Assembly (NCBI GenBank): GCA_937944035.1
Contig: CALDZQ010000111.1
Span: forward strand, 1-7,781
DNA length: 7,781 bases
Source of the DNA: an uncultured Neomegalonema sp.
GTDB taxonomy: Bacteria > Pseudomonadota > Alphaproteobacteria > Rhodobacterales > Rhodobacteraceae
Direction of reading: 5' to 3'
Part shown: piece by piece, positions 5,496 to 7,781 of the stretch
Position numbering within the stretch: the stretch's first letter is position 1
Layout of the letters: each line of letters begins with the position of its first letter
Notes under the pieces: model-generated
What the model was told of the DNA's origin: nothing
What the model saw: only the letters and a program-made list of their open reading frames with translations
Databases searched by the model: none
Made by a program: the position numbers and the translations under genes

Positions 5496-5657
5496 GTTTT
5501 TATGAACAGCGTCATACTCCGCCCCCGCCTTCGATGAAGACAGGCTCCGGCGGAGTATCCGGCACGGTGTCTCCCGCAATAGCCTGACACATTTCGCGAG
5601 ACTGGATTTTCTGCCTTCGCAGAAAATGACTATGTTTGTGGGGCAGGATTCGTGAAC
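5496..5657 (+). promoter_or_regulatory. Structured leader upstream of recJ
   Basis: No reading frame is convincing here, but three stems are. (1) ATACTCCGCC (5514-5523) pairs perfectly over 10 bp with GGCGGAGTAT (5549-5558), with an inner 4-bp stem 5527-5530/5542-5545. (2) GTGTC (5567-5571) pairs with GACAC (5586-5590). (3) ATTTTCTGC (5606-5614) pairs over 9 bp with GCAGAAAAT (5619-5627) across a CTTC tetraloop. None is followed by a T run, so they are not standard terminators. A recJ promoter or an RNA-level control element could lie here. Confidence 0.5.
5645..5648 (+). promoter_or_regulatory. Shine-Dalgarno deciding the recJ start
   Basis: AGGA lies 9 nt before ATG at 5658 but only 3 nt before the in-frame GTG at 5652, so the ATG is favoured. 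Confidence 0.45.
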
Positions 5658-7403
5658 ATGACCGAAGGCAAAAAATCGCTGACGGGGCGGACATGGCATC
5701 TGCCCAACGCTGAAACCGAGCGCACGGGGCTGGCGATTGCGCAGCGGCACGGCTTGCCGGAAATCGTCGGGCGTGTACTGGCGGCGCGCAATGTCGGTAT
5801 AGACGACGCGCCGCACTACCTCGCCCCCACCCTGCGCGAGATGATGCCGGACCCCTCCTCCCTGATCGATATGGACGTTGCCGCCGACCGCCTGGCGCGG
5901 GCTGTGCGGGATGGCGAGAAGATCGCGGTGTTCGGGGATTACGATGTCGATGGCGGCTCGTCCGTTGCCTTGCTGCAACGCTGGCTGAATGCGATGGGTT
6001 TGCGGGCGGGGGTGCATATTCCCGACCGGATCGACGAGGGCTATGGCCCCAATGACGCGGCGATGAGTGCGCTGGCGAAGGATCATTCGCTGATTATCTG
6101 CGTCGATTGCGGAACGCTGAGCCACGGCCCGATTGCCGCCGCCATCGCCGGGGGCGCGGATGTGATCGTTGCGGACCACCACATCGCGGGCGAGACGCTG
6201 CCCGACTGCACCGCCATCGTGAATCCCAACCGCCATGACGACGATTCCGGCCTGCCGCAGCTGTGTGCGGCGGGAGTGGTGTTTCTGCTGCTGGCGGCGA
6301 CGAACCGCGCGCTGCGGCCTGATTTTCCCGGCGGCAAGGAGCCGGACCTGCGCCAATGGCTTGATCTGGTGGCGCTGGCCACGGTGGCCGATGTTGCGCC
6401 GTTGCAGGGGCTGAACCGCGCGTTCGTGCGGCAGGGTCTGAGCGTGATGCGGCAGCGACGCAATGTGGGTATTGCGGCCTTGGCGGATGTGGCGCGCATG
6501 GATGCCGCGCCGACGGCGTTTCACCTCGGATTCCTGCTCGGCCCGCGCGTGAATGCGGGCGGGCGGATCGGCGAGGCGGATATGGGCGCGCGGCTGCTGG
6601 CCTGCGACGAACCGGAGGAAGCGGCGGGGTTGGCCGCGATGCTGGATCAATACAACAGCGACCGCCGCGAGATCGAGGCGCAGGTGCAGCTTGCCGCGAT
6701 TGAACAGGTCGAGGCGCGCGGCATCGAGGGCGGCTTGGTATGGGCCGCCGGCGAGGGCTGGCATCCGGGCGTGGTCGGGATCGTCGCCAGCCGTCTGAAA
6801 GAACGCTTCAACCGCCCGGCAATCGTGATCGGTTTCGCGGATGGCGAGGGCAAGGGGTCGGGCCGTTCGGTCACGGGCGTCGATCTGGGCCGCACGATCC
6901 AAGCCGCTGTGCGCGAGGGGCTGTTGCTCAAGGGCGGCGGGCATAAGCTGGCGGCGGGGCTGACGATTGACGAGGACAAGCTGGCCGAGGCGATGGCGTG
7001 GATTGATGCCGCGCTGTGCAAGCAGGGCGCGGACAGTATCGGCCCGCGCAGCCTGACCCTTGACGGCGCGCTCTCCCCGCGCGGGGCAACGCTGGACCTG
7101 TGCGGCTTGCTGGAGCAGGCGGGGCCGTTCGGCGCCGGATCACCCGCCCCGCGCTTTGTCTTCCCCGACGTGCGGATCGAACGGGCGCGTGAGGTTGGCG
7201 ACGGGCATCTGTCGATGACGATCTCGGATGGCGGGCGGCTGGACTGCATCGCTTTCCGCGCCTTTCAGAGCGAGCTTGGCCCCGCGATCATGGAAAACCG
7301 AGACCGCCGTCTTGATGTGGTCGGGCGCTTACAGATTGACGAATGGCAGGGGCGCAAGAAGCCTAAGCTGTTCCTGGAGGACGCGCGGATACCGCTCGAC
7401 TGA
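5658..7403 (+). CDS. recJ: Single-stranded-DNA-specific 5'-3' exonuclease RecJ
   Basis: 581 aa from the ATG (583 from an in-frame GTG at 5652), matching the roughly 577 aa of E. coli RecJ. It degrades single-stranded DNA 5' to 3' in RecF-pathway recombination, mismatch repair and base excision repair. Signatures of the DHH family (numbered from the ATG): DYDVDG (94-99), VDCGT (149-153), DHH (173-175), VNPNR, then the DHHA1 domain with GSGRSVTGVDL and GGGH (426-429), and a C-terminal OB-like region ending EDARIPLD. Metal-binding aspartates D94, D96, D98, D150 and D173 are present. The usual DYDVDGATS reads DYDVDGGSS, a mild change. It sits last in the plus-strand run after a structured 162-nt interval and ends 3 bp before a convergent repair gene. 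Confidence 0.96.
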   Translation: MTEGKKSLTGRTWHLPNAETERTGLAIAQRHGLPEIVGRVLAARNVGIDDAPHYLAPTLREMMPDPSSLIDMDVAADRLARAVRDGEKIAVFGDYDVDGGSSVALLQRWLNAMGLRAGVHIPDRIDEGYGPNDAAMSALAKDHSLIICVDCGTLSHGPIAAAIAGGADVIVADHHIAGETLPDCTAIVNPNRHDDDSGLPQLCAAGVVFLLLAATNRALRPDFPGGKEPDLRQWLDLVALATVADVAPLQGLNRAFVRQGLSVMRQRRNVGIAALADVARMDAAPTAFHLGFLLGPRVNAGGRIGEADMGARLLACDEPEEAAGLAAMLDQYNSDRREIEAQVQLAAIEQVEARGIEGGLVWAAGEGWHPGVVGIVASRLKERFNRPAIVIGFADGEGKGSGRSVTGVDLGRTIQAAVREGLLLKGGGHKLAAGLTIDEDKLAEAMAWIDAALCKQGADSIGPRSLTLDGALSPRGATLDLCGLLEQAGPFGAGSPAPRFVFPDVRIERAREVGDGHLSMTISDGGRLDCIAFRAFQSELGPAIMENRDRRLDVVGRLQIDEWQGRKKPKLFLEDARIPLD

Positions 7404-7406
7404 CGC

Positions 7407-7781
7407 TCAGGCCGGATCGAGCAACGCGGGCGTGTCGGATTTGGCGCTGTTAACGGCGGGGCCGACGGCGTGGAAGGCGAAAAAGTCTTCCGGCGCAGGC
7501 TGCATCAACGTCGCCGCGCCCTTGCCCTCCTCCCCCAGCCACAGCGCGTAATCGCCGGGCCGGATAATAACCGGCATCCGGTGATGGATCGGGGCCAGAG
7601 CGGCATTCGCGGCGCAGGTGACAATCGCGCAGGTGTCGAGCGGGGCCACACCGGGAGCTTCCCACCGCTGCCAAATACCCGCGAAGGCGAAGACGGGCGC
7701 GGCGGGTGCGTGGAAGTAGAACGGGGTGCGAGGTTTAGAATCACCCGCCTGCCATTCATAGAAACCCGCCGCCGGAATCAG
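7407..7781 (-). CDS. yedK: SRAP-domain protein (YedK/HMCES family), 3' part
   Basis: The last 124 codons of a minus-strand gene; its N-terminus, including the catalytic Cys2 expected in the family, lies beyond the window. The frame is open from 7781 to TGA at 7409-7407. It opens with LIPAAGFYEWQ, carrying the conserved active-site glutamate (GFYEW at 7766-7752). It continues with CAIVTCAANAALAPIHHRMP, with the conserved histidine motif (HHRMP at 7586-7572), then a DYALWL segment and ends HAVGPAVNSAKSDTPALL, the typical V-x-x-x-V-N-x-x-x-x-D ending. SRAP proteins cross-link covalently to abasic sites in single-stranded DNA and shield them. It converges on recJ with a 3-bp gap and no terminator between them. 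The family is clear; the exact gene name is given by analogy to E. coli. Confidence 0.9.
   Translation of the reverse strand: MIPAAGFYEWQAGDSKPRTPFYFHAPAAPVFAFAGIWQRWEAPGVAPLDTCAIVTCAANAALAPIHHRMPVIIRPGDYALWLGEEGKGAATLMQPAPEDFFAFHAVGPAVNSAKSDTPALLDPA

Noticed and set aside
5514..5627. Hairpins before recJ as rho-independent terminators
   Set aside because: No T run follows any of the stems on either strand, so they were kept only as structured leader elements.
5232..6944. Very long minus-strand open frame (about 570 codons) opposite glpX end and recJ
   Set aside because: It lies antisense to clear glpX/recJ coding sequence, spans their intergenic region, and its translation is rich in Arg, His and Gln with no family motif. 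This is typical of a shadow frame in G+C-rich DNA.

Overview
The window reads as chromosomal DNA from a G+C-rich proteobacterium, most likely an alphaproteobacterium. Rows counted by hand in the core genes run from about 55 to 75% G+C. The order aminotransferase - homoserine dehydrogenase - glpX - recJ is one I recall from alphaproteobacteria such as Rhodobacterales. Two promoter-like motifs also resemble the EcfG general-stress promoters of that class. No rRNA, tRNA, CRISPR array, IS element or replication origin was seen.

Layout. (1) Positions 1-190 hold the 3' end of a plus-strand gene, possibly a tyrosinase/polyphenol-oxidase relative, closed by a long hairpin that starts in its own stop codon. 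(2) Positions 191-795 are a mostly non-core interval. It holds a candidate minus-strand small RNA ending in a textbook intrinsic terminator, an 18-nt direct repeat, a probable 65-aa minus-strand gene with a GTG start, and two divergent EcfG-like promoter motifs. (3) Positions 796-7403 are a plus-strand run: alaC-type aminotransferase, a GIY-YIG nuclease-family protein with a DUF4357-like tail, homoserine dehydrogenase (ACT domain), class II fructose-1,6-bisphosphatase (glpX), a previously easy-to-miss 49-aa membrane protein, and recJ after a structured 157-nt leader. (4) Positions 7407-7781 hold the 3' part of a minus-strand SRAP (YedK/HMCES) gene, convergent with recJ.

How the genes relate. 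The aminotransferase and homoserine dehydrogenase fit amino-acid metabolism around pyruvate/aspartate and the threonine/methionine branch. glpX supplies gluconeogenesis. recJ and the SRAP gene both act on single-stranded DNA in repair. The GIY-YIG gene is the outlier. It is poorer in G+C than its neighbours in the rows I counted, belongs to a family of unknown role, and sits between alaC and hom with overlapping reading frames at both ends. A 9-nt direct repeat lies exactly over the two start codons. This suggests an accessory nuclease gene inserted into an amino-acid operon without breaking translational coupling, which is the most interesting feature of the window.
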